From positions 45,204,502-45,268,501 of the forward strand of contig OZ035960.1 in the NCBI GenBank assembly GCA_964034945.1: 64,000 nucleotides of DNA, written 5' to 3'. A program made the translations under genes and the position numbers. Source of the stretch: Chrysopilus asiliformis (lineage: Eukaryota; Arthropoda; Insecta; Diptera; Rhagionidae). The stretch's first letter is position 1. Each line of letters begins with the position of its first letter. Positions 1 through 11,497 of this stretch are shown here, piece after piece. Under the pieces are notes generated by a model. The model worked only from the letters and a program-made list of their open reading frames with translations. It was not told the origin of the DNA and searched no databases.

Positions 1-317
1 TTGAAAACTGTAAGTTTGTACTTACTATGATTTTTACGAAACATTTCGAACAAGGACTATGATGCCCATGGTCGCTCATTGGAATAAAAAAAAGTTCTAA
101 GAGAGAAATTTCAACAAAATTCCCAAATGTAAACCGTCCATAAGTCTACCGAAAATGGAGAGCCAAATTTTTTACGTACTACCTAACCTATATACGAAAG
201 AGGGCTGCAAAGTAATCGGTCTAGGCAAGAGATAACACCCCTATCATCAAAGCAATTTTGTTTTTCGTAAATACTATCCGTAAAATGACTTCTGTGAACA
301 ACTTTTGCATTTTTACA

Positions 318-480
318 AAAATACAACAAATTGCTCGGTGGTAAAAGATTTGGATCGCACAAGGAGGTCATTACTGAAACAGAGGTTTATTGTGATGGTT
401 TCGAAAAATCGTATTATTCAGATGATATCAAAAAATTGGGGAATCGTTAGTCGAAGTGTATTGCCCTGAAAGGAGACTAA
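318..480 (+). pseudogene. mariner transposase C-terminal relic
   Basis: Translation shows the end of a mariner transposase: LLGGKRFGSHKEVITETEV, then FEKSYYSDDIKKLGNR, then SKCIALKGD. It parallels the mariner fragment at 23874-24098. An in-frame TAG replaces the Trp expected after the NR of LGNR, and the tail ends in TAA before the usual YVEK. Nothing of the DDD catalytic region is recognisable upstream, so it is a dead 3' fragment. Bases 1-317 hold no other feature I can support. Confidence 0.8.
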
Positions 481-486
481 GGGTAG

Positions 487-1227
487 TATCAGACATGACT
501 ACTTTTACCACGCAGCATGACAAAAAACTGCGCTATCTATATGCTGCAATTTCTGAAACACTTTGCATCCAAAAAAAACTGCGCAACTTTTGAAACCGCC
601 GCAGTATTTTCAAATACTGCGCAACCCAAAAAGGAACTACGTGTGGACACGAAAATTGAAAAGCAGCCGCTGCCAAAAAAAAAATTCATCTGATTGAAAC
701 TTTTGCGGTGCTACTTTGTTAAAACCAGAAATACCAACCGAAAGTTGGCACTTTGAACCTGATTTTTCACATTTCCAAAGTTATTTTCAACAAACACGGA
801 AACAGGGGAAAGTGTGCTTTTTGTTTGGTTTCCAAGGTTTTATCCAACAACTTCGTTTGATCAGGCGACAACGGCGATTTCTCCTTACTAACGATGTGAG
901 GCACAAACAACCTGCTGGTAACACCGAATCACTATTTTAAAACATTTCATCACGTAAAAAATCTGTCTACAGCGAAAACCTTCAAAAAATATTTTCCAAA
1001 TGGAGCGAACACACATCGAACTATCGAACAAATTTGCGACTTTATGTTGCGAAGCAACAAAGCTGCGCAGTATGTGTGACTACAATTCCAAGTTTTTGGC
1101 TGCAAGATTGCAACTTGTTGGGTAGCGCAAACACAAAAGATGCATGTTGCACACTACTTGTTACACCGCATGCTAACCTTTTTGAGCTGCAGTACAAAAG
1201 CAGTGCAATCAATTCTTCTGATACTAG
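487..1227. mobile_element. possible inverted-repeat (MITE-like) element
   Basis: The left edge reads TAGTATCAGACATGACTAC. The reverse complement of the right edge starts TAGTATCAGAAG, and both sides continue into short CTGCGC/CTGCAGC-rich stretches. The inside is rich in the word CTGCGCA. No target duplication could be fixed and no transposase is visible. The short ORFs inside look accidental. Confidence 0.3.
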
Positions 1228-3550
1228 TATATGTTGAGAAATAAAATTAGTTTCGCCGAAAATTGCTGTGTTTTCTCGACTAGGCCGATTATCTTTCAGA
1301 CCGCCCTGGTATGTAATAAGGAAAAATATTTTTTTAGAAGCCCTTTCATTAAAATACATACTTTGTTTGTTCGATTTGGACAAAATTGCGTCTGACAACA
1401 TGCGGTCAAAATAAGATTAGTACAAGATTTGACCCTAACATGCAAACAAAATAACTAACAAGTGAAACTTAATAAAAGCTTGTTAATATTATCGGAAATA
1501 AAGGATTGAGCGTCGTATATCAAAACGTCTTATATCCAGCCGTTGCAAATCCGAATGCGCTTGTGTACACTCGTCGGGGTAAAAACTCTATCTTTTACAA
1601 CTAAAATGGAGCCTTAATAATTTTTTATTGATTTTTTTTCTGCTGGAGAAAAATATGTATTTTTATTAGTGATTTTGGTCAGCATTTTCTAAGCCCGATT
1701 TGACTTTTATGCAGCTGAACTTGCCTTTTTACGGAATTAAAAGTTGGTTTAAAAGTCTCACATCTACGGCTTATGAATTTGACATTAATTTATGATATTA
1801 AAATTCGGCACATCAAATACGGTCTAAAAAATATCTCTTTTTGAATATTTTTTGACGGAATTTTCCGAGTGTGAAATTTTTCTAAATGAACGTATATCCA
1901 CAGAAATCCGACATTTCAATAATATTTTCAATAAATCAAAACCATCGTTTCATCATTCCACATTTAAATCAAAAGCAGAAGCGAGCCTAAGTTATAGATT
2001 TGTCATATTTATGTCGGGAGCTATTATAATCAACAATATACAATACTTATCGATAGCAATTTTCGACACACTTGTTTAGATAGAGGATAAATAAAATTGA
2101 TTGAATAATAAATTTATAAATCAGCTGAAGGAGACTTTTCACGACAAGCCCCAATTTATCCGAATGATGTCGAGTAATTCATGAAACTCAGGCAAGATTT
2201 TAAAGAAAACTTAAACACATATACTTATGGAAGAAGTTTTTCGAAAAACATACTAGATAAAGGAAATTATTGGAAGGGTATATAAAAGGTTCTCCATTAA
2301 CAAAGGGAATCTTTCATTCTCATATACGAGTTGTACCCTCCTGACACTTAATGTCGAAAAGTAAAGAAATATCGAATTGTATGTACGTTAAAGGACCCTT
2401 TTATGTCAATTTCCCTGTTGGGAACATCCATTTGCATATCGCTTTATTCTTTTGCCTGTCTCGCACCTCACGCCACATGTCAATTTATAATAAAACTCCA
2501 TCAATAAAGAAATTTAAGGACATCTCTTTAAATAAACTTGAGCTTTTTACTTTTTTTAAAGAAAATTTAACATATATTTATTTGCGTTTGTGCACAATTC
2601 ATTAATCTTAATCCAGAACGAATTTTATGAACACCACGCAAATAACAACATCGCCTTCAATATTAGACGTTCCACCACAGGAGCATTTAAAATTGACTTC
2701 TAAATTAAACTTTTTTTTGCAAAAGGTTAGAGGAGATCGATTAAATGAAATTTTTAAAATAATCTCATTTGACTTTCGAGTAATCTTCGGGAAACTATCG
2801 GCACTGATACCAGTTTTCTTGCATTTTTATCCATATTCACGCTGCCTCTCAAGTGGTTCTGTTGTCTTCGTCACTACAGAAATAAGTGGAAAAAAATACA
2901 ACCGCATCAGCAGTACTAAAAGCCATCCGAAAGAAATTCAAATATTTTGCAATTTTAAATCTCAACTGAAGTCAATAACCTTCATTCATTTCATTTTCGA
3001 ATCTCAATCTACTTTCAAATTCGGCATCTTTGTACTTCCTTTTGAGGTTTTATATAAAAATGTGCACGTTTGTATACAGTACAAAATTTAGGAAATTTAA
3101 CCAGAATCTAAATTGGATTTGACACCATTAGATGTTATTTATTTACGGACACCACCGAAGTTTAGGGGAAGATCTTTTAATTAGGAAACACAGCTCCAGA
3201 TCATGGAATAGAAATTTGAAAGTGTCGTTTTAATAATGAATTTTTTTAAATACTTGCGGGTTGTACTAAAAAGGAAATACATTGAATGATAAGTTGTTTC
3301 AAAGTTTTGCTGTTCGCATGGGAAAAAAATCAACTAGATTGAATTATACGGGCTAAGGAGAGGACGTAAGAAAATAGTGGTGGACGCGCAAGGAAGACAT
3401 GACATGCTGGACAGCAAATTTCTATTGAACAGTTTCGATGAAAGTATTTGTAGAATGGGACGAGTAACTTCAACAGAAGGACGATGCTCAACAGACGGAT
3501 ATACGAGTATACAATCGTTTAAAAATCAAATTGACTGTTTTGCAAATGAA
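1228..3550. other. non-genic stretch with unassigned ORFs
   Basis: AT-rich sequence. Plus-strand ORFs at 2351-2605 (84 aa) and 2627-3091 (154 aa) are biased to Phe/Ile/Lys/Ser, lack a recognisable domain and are separated by stops. I do not call them genes. A good-looking TATA box at about 2279 is listed separately. Confidence 0.5.
2277..2325 (+). promoter_or_regulatory. candidate TATA-type core promoter
   Basis: GGGTATATAAAAGG at about 2277-2290 is a consensus TATA box. TTTCATTCTC, an initiator-like pyrimidine/TCA site, follows roughly 25-30 bases downstream, and the first ATG comes at 2351 (84-aa ORF). Spacing fits an insect TATA/Inr promoter, but no recognisable protein follows, so chance is possible. 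Confidence 0.25.
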
Positions 3551-3995
3551 GATTATTATTATTATTAATCTGTGTATGGGGTGGTGTTTTCTCGCTCCCT
3601 TGTCACTGCGACCTTAAGATCTATTGTAACTTCCCCATTTTTTTAGGTTTGCCACCCCTCTTTTAGATCCTTAATGAATCCTAGACTGGTTTTGACTGGA
3701 GTCCTCTTTATGTCCTCTGGATATAATTGTGCCTTTCCCATTAATGACATCCTTGTTCGCGCTAAGGCTGCGCATTCGCATATTATGTGCTCTGCAGTTT
3801 CAACCTGCTCTAGGAAGAGTCTGCAAATGTTGTCGGCGGTTATGCCTATGTTGTGTAGGTGGTAGTTTACCTGTGAGGAGGCCCACCACTGTCCTCAGCT
3901 CCTGCTTGTTGAGGTTTAAAAACTCTTTTACCCTGTTTTTGGAGTTGCAAATGAAGGTAGTCACTCTACCTAGAAAACGGTTCAAGATATCCAAA
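3551..3995 (-). pseudogene. LINE 3' end relic (I/R1-like), minus strand
   Basis: Read on the minus strand, the sequence encodes the Cys/His-rich tail that follows the reverse transcriptase or RNase H region in I/R1/LOA-type LINEs. Visible pieces are KQELRTVVGLLTGKLPPTQH, then CRAHNMRMRSLSANKDVING, out of frame with each other. The minus-strand 3' end at about 3551-3568 is a (TAA)n run, the tail typical of I-clade elements. It is 5'-truncated and frameshifted. The exact clade is an inference from the tail and from this short stretch. Confidence 0.6.
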
Positions 3996-4019
3996 AAGAT
4001 AACGAGATTTAGCTATCCT

Positions 4020-4275
4020 ATTTTAAACGTAGATTCAGCGAACAGACTCAACCGACTCCGGTGGGCTGGTCATGTCACTCGAATGAGTGAAAGTGACTCG
4101 GCACGGAAAGTCTTCTGGTAGCTTATTAACAACAAGACGACGAGGAGGACCGGACCTCAGATGGCAAGACGGCGTTGACTAGGACGCAAAGAGAATTGGG
4201 ATGCAAAACTGGAGGACATCGGCGCGTGACCAGGACCTCTGGCGAGAAACATTGAGGCAGGCCAAGACCGGAAAC
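4020..4275 (+). pseudogene. RTE-like LINE C-terminal relic
   Basis: The plus strand encodes NRLNRLRWAGHVTRMSES, the common post-RT 'RLRWxGHVxRM' signature of RTE-type LINE proteins. After a frame change it gives DLRWQDGVD, a stop, then DAKRIGMQNW and ARDQDLWRETLRQAKT. That block ends many such ORFs. At least one frameshift and one stop are present. It runs straight into a GA-rich microsatellite, as expected for RTE elements with microsatellite tails. Confidence 0.65.
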
Positions 4276-4289
4276 CGGTTGTAGCGCCG

Positions 4290-4555
4290 AGAGAGGAAGA
4301 TGGAGAGAGATTGAGAAAGAGAGAGACAGATTGAGAGAGAGATAGGGATAGAGAGAGAGATAGGGATAGAGAGAGAGAGAGAGAGAGATAGGGATAGAGA
4401 GAGAGAGAGAGAGAGATAGGGATAGAGAGAGAGAGAGAGAGAGATAGGGATAGAGAGAGATTGACAGAGAGTGAGAGAGAGATTGAGAGAGAGAGATTGA
4501 GAGAGAAAGAGAGATTGAGAGAGAGAGATTGAGAGAGAGAGATTGAGAGAGCCAA
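4290..4555. repeat. GA-rich microsatellite (AGAGAGATAGGGAT units)
   Basis: A (GA)n tract of about 265 bp with interspersed units GATAGGGATA and GAGATTGAGA. It directly follows the LINE fragment ending near 4275. The antisense SLSLSL ORF over it is a repeat artefact. Confidence 0.9.
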
Positions 4556-6289
4556 CAGAAAAAGCTAATCAGTCAGGATTCATCCCTACAAACGCTACCG
4601 CCGCGCCGGTCACAAAATTTAGCCTGGATTTCTTAATTCAACACCCATTTAAAGGTTATTTAACTTGAACTTAACAAAATTTTCATTTAGTTGCAAATCA
4701 GATTTTCTTCTTCAAAAAGTCATTCTCGTACAAAAAAAATTTACTATTACTATTGTTATTAATGTCGACAATATGATCTTGTAAATTTTTTACACACTTT
4801 TTTTGGATGTTTCCAAGGCATATGCATCCAAATTAAATTAATTACAAAGATGATACTTGCATTGTACGAATATCTCATCACGATGGACCGAGCTCTTGCA
4901 AAACGAATATGAAATAAGGTATCACACTATATAGAGGTACCATTTCTGAGGTAACTCGCTCAGAGTGTATACTGTGAGATTTAATTTAATACAGCAGTTC
5001 GAGGCTGTTTCGTCTCATGGATATGCACTTCTAGAGGCTTACACCTCGTGAGAAAAAAATTTGAAACAATTCCATTTGTCAGGAAAACTAAAAAACAATT
5101 AATTTTTTACAAGAAGCGAAAATTACATAATTTATGTCTTATACGAGACGCTATAGAGATACGAAAAATTACAAAAGTCGTTTACCTGCACCACTAATAC
5201 CACATCATTTAGAGTTCCACGGCGAAGAACCGTGATCAGTGGGTGGTTAAAATTGCAGGAGTTGGTGGCTGAGGGAGGGTGGAAGGCCCGGAAGACAACA
5301 GTGTCTATTATTACGGAATAATGTTAATTTTTTTTTTATTATTTCATCTATCCTAGTTATAAGCTGCCTGCTGTCGACAGGGACATCGTCGTCATTCACT
5401 TTTACCTCGGCAGAGTTACAGAATTTTGGTTGAATTCGGTCGACAGATTTTTGCTCAGAAAGTAGTCATTTATCGTTCGGACTCGAAACCAAAGCCAAAT
5501 CCGAACTTAAGATTCGCGCACGTATACACAGACAAAGAGACATGATTGTGCACCTTGTTGAGTGATTTATTTTTTCGGTTCTTTTCACTCTGTCGAATTG
5601 CAATCAGAGCCCCCAGATGAGGTATAGAGTGGTGTTTTTCTGTGTACAATGCAATATTTGTACCTGATACGAATTATACACGAAGTTTGAGTTTAATGCA
5701 CCAACAACCAGTCAACGTTACATCATACTTACCACTGTTACCTCGTATATATACCAATAATATGTGCAAGAAATACCATTTAAATGCAAAATCTAAAGTT
5801 TTTCTCAACCAAGTTGAGTGACCTAAGAAGACTGAGTTGAGAAAAGAAATCAGCTGGATGACCGAAATTTTAATTAGATTAGGGTGAAAATTATTTCTTT
5901 GCTTTGTTTCTTAACCTAACCATAAACATAAATTTATATTATATACGAAAGAAACTGAAAAAAAAAATTTGAAACCGAATGTGAAGGTTCATCTCTAACA
6001 TTGGATACTAATTGATTTCAATTTGAATAATCTTTTTCAATTGTGGGAGATGAGTTACTTGAGTTCCTCTTCATTACTGCTGGGGAGATGACTAATGCTT
6101 GCTTATTGGCTGTAAATTTAGAAAAAAAGCATAATATGCGTATGCAGTTTGAGACACACACACACACGCACACTTTTTCATATTGCTCAAACGATTTGGA
6201 CAACGTTAATATGAAACATAAGAAAAGCTACAATTACCAATCGTCAAATACTCTATATGATAACAGACATATTTATTGTAAAAATTCAA
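4556..6289. other. stretch without recognised genes
   Basis: AT-rich sequence with no ORF of recognisable origin on either strand. A short (AC)n run lies at about 6156-6175. I see no transfer RNA, transposon termini or exon with convincing splice signals. Confidence 0.5.
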
Positions 6290-7170
6290 TTTGTATAGGA
6301 GAGGGGGAAGGGAGTGATCCCATTGGATTTTGATGTATGTATAAGTTATGTAAAATGATATTCTAAACACATTTCGTCTTTTATAAATTTTTCGATACGA
6401 TGCACAGTTTTCTAGAAAATAGGAAAACAATATTCCGGCTTGAATAATTCGGCTTGAATTTGGAACTTTTCTGCTCATGGACCTAAACACGGACCAGTTT
6501 GGTCTTTGCCTCCCGCCGCCTGAATACTCCTCCAAGCTCTGTAACTGGACACAATGGACGATAAGGCTATATGTACTGTCGCGCCAAGTCTTCGTTGCAG
6601 TGTGATGAGTATTCAGTGTATGAATGGATTGTATGAATGGTTAAATGAATGATGTCTTCAGCTGTGCTTCGGCATTAGAGGCAATTTGCTTAAGCTCCTG
6701 GCATAAAATATAAAAAAAAAAAATTCCATTTGTATGGGAGAGGGGGGAAGCAATGGTCCGATTGGATTTTGGTGTATGGGTAAATTATGTAAAATCCTAT
6801 TCTAAATGCATTTTACTTTAATAAATTTTTCAATATGACGCACCGTTTTCGAGATAATTGCAAAAAACAGTTGCGTTTGTATGGGGGAGAGGGGAAAGAA
6901 TGGCACAATTTTGCCCGTTCAAGAACTTAGCCTAGCCATGTACGAAAAAACCCAACTGTACAAAATTTCAAGTCTCTAGCTCAATGCTTTCGAAAGCTAT
7001 GGTGTTCACGGACAGACAGATGGACGGACATACGAAAATCAAAATCTTTTGTCATTCCTAACACCCTGGGGTAGTTCAGTTTTGTGTCCGATGATTGGTT
7101 CGATGCGTTACAAACAGTATACTAAATCGGATACACTCCTATATGATATATCATATAGAGTATAAAAACT
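6290..7170 (+). repeat. dispersed repeat family D, two tandem copies
   Basis: Two related blocks occur in tandem, near 6290-6430 and 6722-6870. Both contain TTGTATRGGAGAGGG, then a 'GATTTTGRTGTATG' stretch and 'GAYRCACMGTTTTCKAGA'. The second runs into TCTAGCTCAATGCTTTCGAA, a (GACA/GACG) tract, and a TATCATATAGAGTATAAAAA end. Reverse-oriented relatives lie at 15237-15470 and about 57130-57300. Family B (47.6, 48.9, 63.6 kb) shares the TCTAGCTCAAT...GGACGGAC layout. It has no coding capacity. Confidence 0.6.
6650..6712 (+). repeat. recurring ~60-bp motif, copy 1
   Basis: AGCTGTGCTTCGGCATT followed by AAGCTCCTGGC and TATAAAAAAAA. The same motif recurs at about 27860-27918 and 42549-42600. The function is unknown. 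Confidence 0.55.
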
Positions 7171-7497
7171 CCGTCCTTGGAATAAGGAAAAATGTAAGAA
7201 TTGTGACGTAGTTTCTTTTCCTCAGAAAACCAGAACCGAAATTTCAATTCAATTGGTCAATAAGTTTTCGAGATTGAGTTTTGCAAAGCGATAAAAGTCA
7301 GAAAAAAATTTTGGTTAAGATTTTCGACTTTTTTCGCGTGAACCACCAGCCAACGTGATAAATACATAAGTTTTTCTCCAAAAAAATGGTAAATGTCACA
7401 CAAGGTTTGAATACAACATTGAAGCGAATAATCATCGAAGGACTACCTTATTAGACGGTTTAGTGATCGCTAAAAGTTTTCTGAAATCCAACATTAC

Positions 7498-7878
7498 GCC
7501 TAGTTGACATTAGTCTGGTTGCCAGCTGCTTATTGACCAGCAACTAGTACACCAGTAATTTTTTACAGTTGACATTACCAGCATAAAATTAAAGCTGGCA
7601 AAAAATTAACACGCGATTTTTTCGGCTCAATCTTTATAATTCCAGAGACTCTCATGTTGTTTATATATCTCATTAATGTTAATGTTTGGCTGTCATTAAA
7701 TTTATTCGCCGTCGTCATTTTAGATGTCACACCAGCATAAGAACTGACAAAAAGTTGGAAGTTTCCAACTACTCAAAATTATACTAAATGTAACCTAATT
7801 CCCATCTAATATTGGCTAACAGCTGGCAACTAGCCTAATGTCAACTATGCATTAGACTGTGCCTAATGTCAACCAGGC
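7498..7878. mobile_element. MITE with GCCTAGTTGACATTAG ends
   Basis: The left end is GCCTAGTTGACATTAG...GGTTGCCAGCTG. The reverse complement of the right end gives GCCTGGTTGACATTAGGC, and a second inner copy, CATAGTTGACATTAGGC..GTTGCCAGCTG. The right terminus therefore appears tandemly duplicated. About 380 bp, non-coding, with no clear target duplication. Internal copies of the CCAGCATAA word lie at both shoulders. Confidence 0.65.
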
Positions 7879-10071
7879 AGTAATCTCATAATATTTTGGT
7901 TACTGGAGTTTATGCCCTGAGATTCTCTTTGGTGATAAATTTAAGCTATATGAAACTCACATCCCATTTTTACACATAAGTATAATTTAATCAAAAGTGT
8001 GTTGAAAAAAAATTTTTTTTGGAAAACTTTACAAAATCAACTTCTTCTTCAAAACTTTGTACGATTTTTTTGATTAAAAAATAAGAGATCGCATAGAAAA
8101 ACGCAAAAACTTTCGGACAATATGAAAAAACAGGAATTGCTGGAGGCTGTTCTTTTTTCCTTAGACACAAGCAAACCCCAAAACTGGAAATGCAATTTTT
8201 TCCTCAGACACAAGCAAACCCCAAAAATTAGAAACTTTAAGCAATTCACCCGCGGCCATGGCCACGGAATTATTAGGCTAAAAGACCTTCGGTAGAATGT
8301 GTGCGCATGAAGGACACATGAATAAAGCCCAGACAAAATTCCTTCATTGCCATCGCACAAAGCGTAATGTCTGAGAAATTCTAAAAATCTTGAAGACAAC
8401 ATAAGATATTCTACCCTTCCACCATAGTCTCCTACGCTACAACGTCACTTACATTGGGATCTGTCGACTATTTGTGTATTCAGCTTTGGAAAATTTTTTT
8501 TTTGTCTTTATATACGAGATTTTTAAAAATAACCCTTTTATGGTGAATCTATTTTTGGACCTTTCCACTGTCTAGATTTTGTTTTAAAAGATTGCTTGCT
8601 ATCAACAGATGTGACCTGTTTGGTAGTGAAGGGCGTAACAGAAATGAGTTCACAGATATATGCACGTAATTGATGTTTGTTGTTGATGTTGACGTAAATG
8701 AGAATAAAACTTCCGAAATGGAAATCGCTATTCAATTTCTTAATATCAAATTAATAAAACCGATATTTGTATCACAATATTTTTCGAACAAAAATTCAGG
8801 AGAAAAATGGAATGTTTGAAGTTTTTGTCGTTTTAAAGATTGTAAGATTGTTTTATTAGGCTAGCTGATCTCTATTTCATATCTGTGTTTTACATCCCAC
8901 TGTTATTTTCTATATGATTAAAAAATACTGACGACAAAACGACCCTTCCTTTAATCTCTTTCCCGCAATTTCCCAAAACATTGAACTAGAAAGGAATCAA
9001 AAAATCTCTTCCTTTCAGTGGTTTCACCAGGATCTGGCTAGAAAAGATATCACACCGATTGTCAGAACTCAGTGCAGCGGATTCCAACATTTTTTCACTC
9101 GCAACTCTCTTTTTGAAAATTTAACATTGTAAAAGAATCGTCAACCCTCTTGAGCACCTTTTCCGAGTATGATCGATAGATTTATAAGATAACAAAACTC
9201 CGTAACAAAAATGCGCCGCAGGTTTTAAATTTTGTAAACAAAAACCACGCTTGGTAAAAACGTTTTAAGAACAAATTTCGGCATGCAAAATGAAAAATTC
9301 CATACATTCACATGTATTTAGTACACGCTTAAATGCAACTCGCTTTAAGGAAAAACAAACTAGTTAAATAAAAAGTTTTAATCGAATTGAGGTCGAAATT
9401 TTTACGAAAATTTAATTTACTGACCTATAAACAGATAAGACTTAAGTTCGAAGCGCTAAAGAATGGATATTATTATAAATTACAAGATTCCCATATTATA
9501 GAGTTTGACATTTTACAAATTAAACAACAAATTTTATTGTAAACAACAAACCAAGAGCCACAATTTGTTCTTGTTAATTACTTACTTCAATTAGGTAGGC
9601 AGAAAATTCTAAATACCTTATTCTGCCTGTCGTGTAAGAAAAACATCAACAAGCTGACATAATCGACCTCAATATAGGATGATTTTCTCTAGTGTTTTTC
9701 AGCATAAAAGATCCAGAATCATAGATGTGGTAAGATTGCATCATTGCACACACTTTTCTAGTAATTTTCATAATATTAAGTATGCCACTTCTTTCGGCTA
9801 CAATTTGGTGTTGGGCTAAGATTGTTAAACATTATAACATCATACATAATAATGCCTTGTGATGTTGTGTTTAAGATTTAATGCTGAGTGATAGCGCTTG
9901 TCCGATTAACAACTTTTACTAAACATGTATCCGTAATACGAGTGTCACATAAATTTCCAATTAACAGAAGAAGTTATTATTCCTTTAGCGTGAAGAGTTG
10001 TAACATATTTATGAGAAGTTATGACATAAAATCATAATTTTTATCAATGATCAATGTTTACAACTTGGTGA
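7879..10071. other. stretch without recognised genes
   Basis: AT-rich. A 22-bp phrase, roughly AGACACAAGCAAACCCCAAA, is duplicated at about 8163 and 8200. The minus-strand ORF 8049-8402 spans that duplication and resembles no family I know. Nothing else can be supported. Confidence 0.5.
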
Positions 10072-10314
10072 ATGGTAACAAGGACGACGGCTAACGAGGA
10101 CGAAGCGAGTGATATCGCTTCTTATAACCATACAACAAGAACCACCTCCTCTAATATATCCAAAGATGTTGAACGAGAATATCCGGCACGAGTGTGGGAT
10201 AGTCTGGCGATGGCTCAGAATTCTAATGGCACATTAAATCAAGAAATTGATGCGCTCGACGAAGGATACCAAAGGGTCTCACAACCCCAACACCCCGCAT
10301 ACTATAAGAAATAG
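10072..10314 (+). CDS. hypothetical small protein, 80 aa
   Basis: A plus-strand ORF that starts at an ATG directly preceded by an in-frame TGA and ends at TAG. The product is hydrophilic and Thr/Ser/Asn/Asp-rich, with no signal peptide or membrane segment. It starts MVTRTTANEDEASDIAS and ends DEGYQRVSQPQHPAYYKK. Base composition is more GC-rich and codon use more even than in the surrounding AT-rich DNA, which is the main reason to list it. I recognise no domain. No AATAAA lies close downstream and no strong promoter is visible. It could be a short gene, or the remnant of a larger coding exon. Confidence 0.3.
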   Translation: MVTRTTANEDEASDIASYNHTTRTTSSNISKDVEREYPARVWDSLAMAQNSNGTLNQEIDALDEGYQRVSQPQHPAYYKK

Positions 10315-11489
10315 TCCGAAAGAAAAGCAAAGAGAAGGTATAAAAGTGGAGACACAACCGGGATAGATACCATTTGGAGGAGCGAACTGAACCAGAAACT
10401 AATAACCCATTGGAAATGGATTGGTTGTCCGTGGAAAATGTTTATTTAAGGACTTCTTGAAGTGAGATAAAGATTGAAAATGGACGGGATCCAATAATGT
10501 GTGTATTTCTCTCTATTCGGAATATATGATCAAAATACTTATTTATTTTATTAGATAAATATTGATTTTTATTTGATTCCAAATTCCAAATCGACTATGA
10601 TTTTTATTTCTCTTGTTTTCTTTTATGTATATTTAGTGTATTATAAAATGATTTTCATGAAGGTTTGCATGGAAAATCGTTTTTGGCGATTGCATGAAAA
10701 ATCGTTTTTTTTTAAATAACTGCTGTCAGTCTTGTTGAAACAAAATTATCCACTTTTTTTAAAAAATAATTTTATACTAAAAAATTGATTTTCTAGATTT
10801 TTATTTATTTTTTGCCGTCTCAATTAGACACAATTTGTGTGTTTTTATGACCCGTCATTGAAATGCTCCGTGGAGACATCATTTGTCAGAAGTTTTTTGA
10901 TATCTTGCGCAAAAATATTTTGAAAAATAGGTTTGTACTGTCATTTTAATGGCAGGTCATGAAAAAAATCGCTATTTATGTCTAATCGGAACAAGGTTTT
11001 ACAAACATTTTTTCACGTAGCAAGTACTAAACCCTGTGAGATGGAAAATGGCAAATATTATCAAATTCTCTTATTTAAATGTGTTTAAATTTTAATGTGT
11101 GAAAGAATTATAAAAAAATGCATTCTAAGCACGTTTTGACTTTACCTTTTTTCCGATATGCTTTGAAAAAGAATCTAAAAAAAAGATTTTCATTGAGGAA
11201 ACAGGAGAGGAGTCATCCAGAAAAATTTTTTCATTAAAAACTTTAGTCTTCCACTTTTCAGTATCACTTCAGTGCCAAATTATTGAAGAAGGACTTTTAT
11301 TCATGGAGGCACGCTGACTTCCTATCAATCACATCACAATTCTTTTATTCTTTGATCAAATTAGGTGAAATCTTTACATGTTTGAGGTACATTCAAGAGC
11401 AGTAGTTCGAAGTCTTTTTTCTTCCACGCCGAACTTGTTCAGAATCTAGAGTTACAAATGGTTCGGCGAAACCATGATTACTGAGTTTG
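10315..11489. other. stretch without recognised genes
   Basis: AT-rich sequence between the small ORF and the hAT-type insertion. No ORF, repeat family or RNA gene could be supported here. Confidence 0.5.
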
Positions 11490-11497
11490 GTTATTAC

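Noticed and set aside
2627..3091. 154-aa plus-strand ORF
   Set aside because: Phe/Ile/Lys-biased as expected of AT-rich noncoding DNA; no domain, no splice or polyadenylation support.
4157..4555. 132-aa minus-strand ORF rich in Ser-Leu
   Set aside because: Antisense of a GA microsatellite and LINE tail; no coding features.
5200..5290. Possible tRNA-like fold near a CCACGGCGAAGAACCGTG hairpin
   Set aside because: No acceptor stem or T-arm GTTCRA in register; only a local hairpin.
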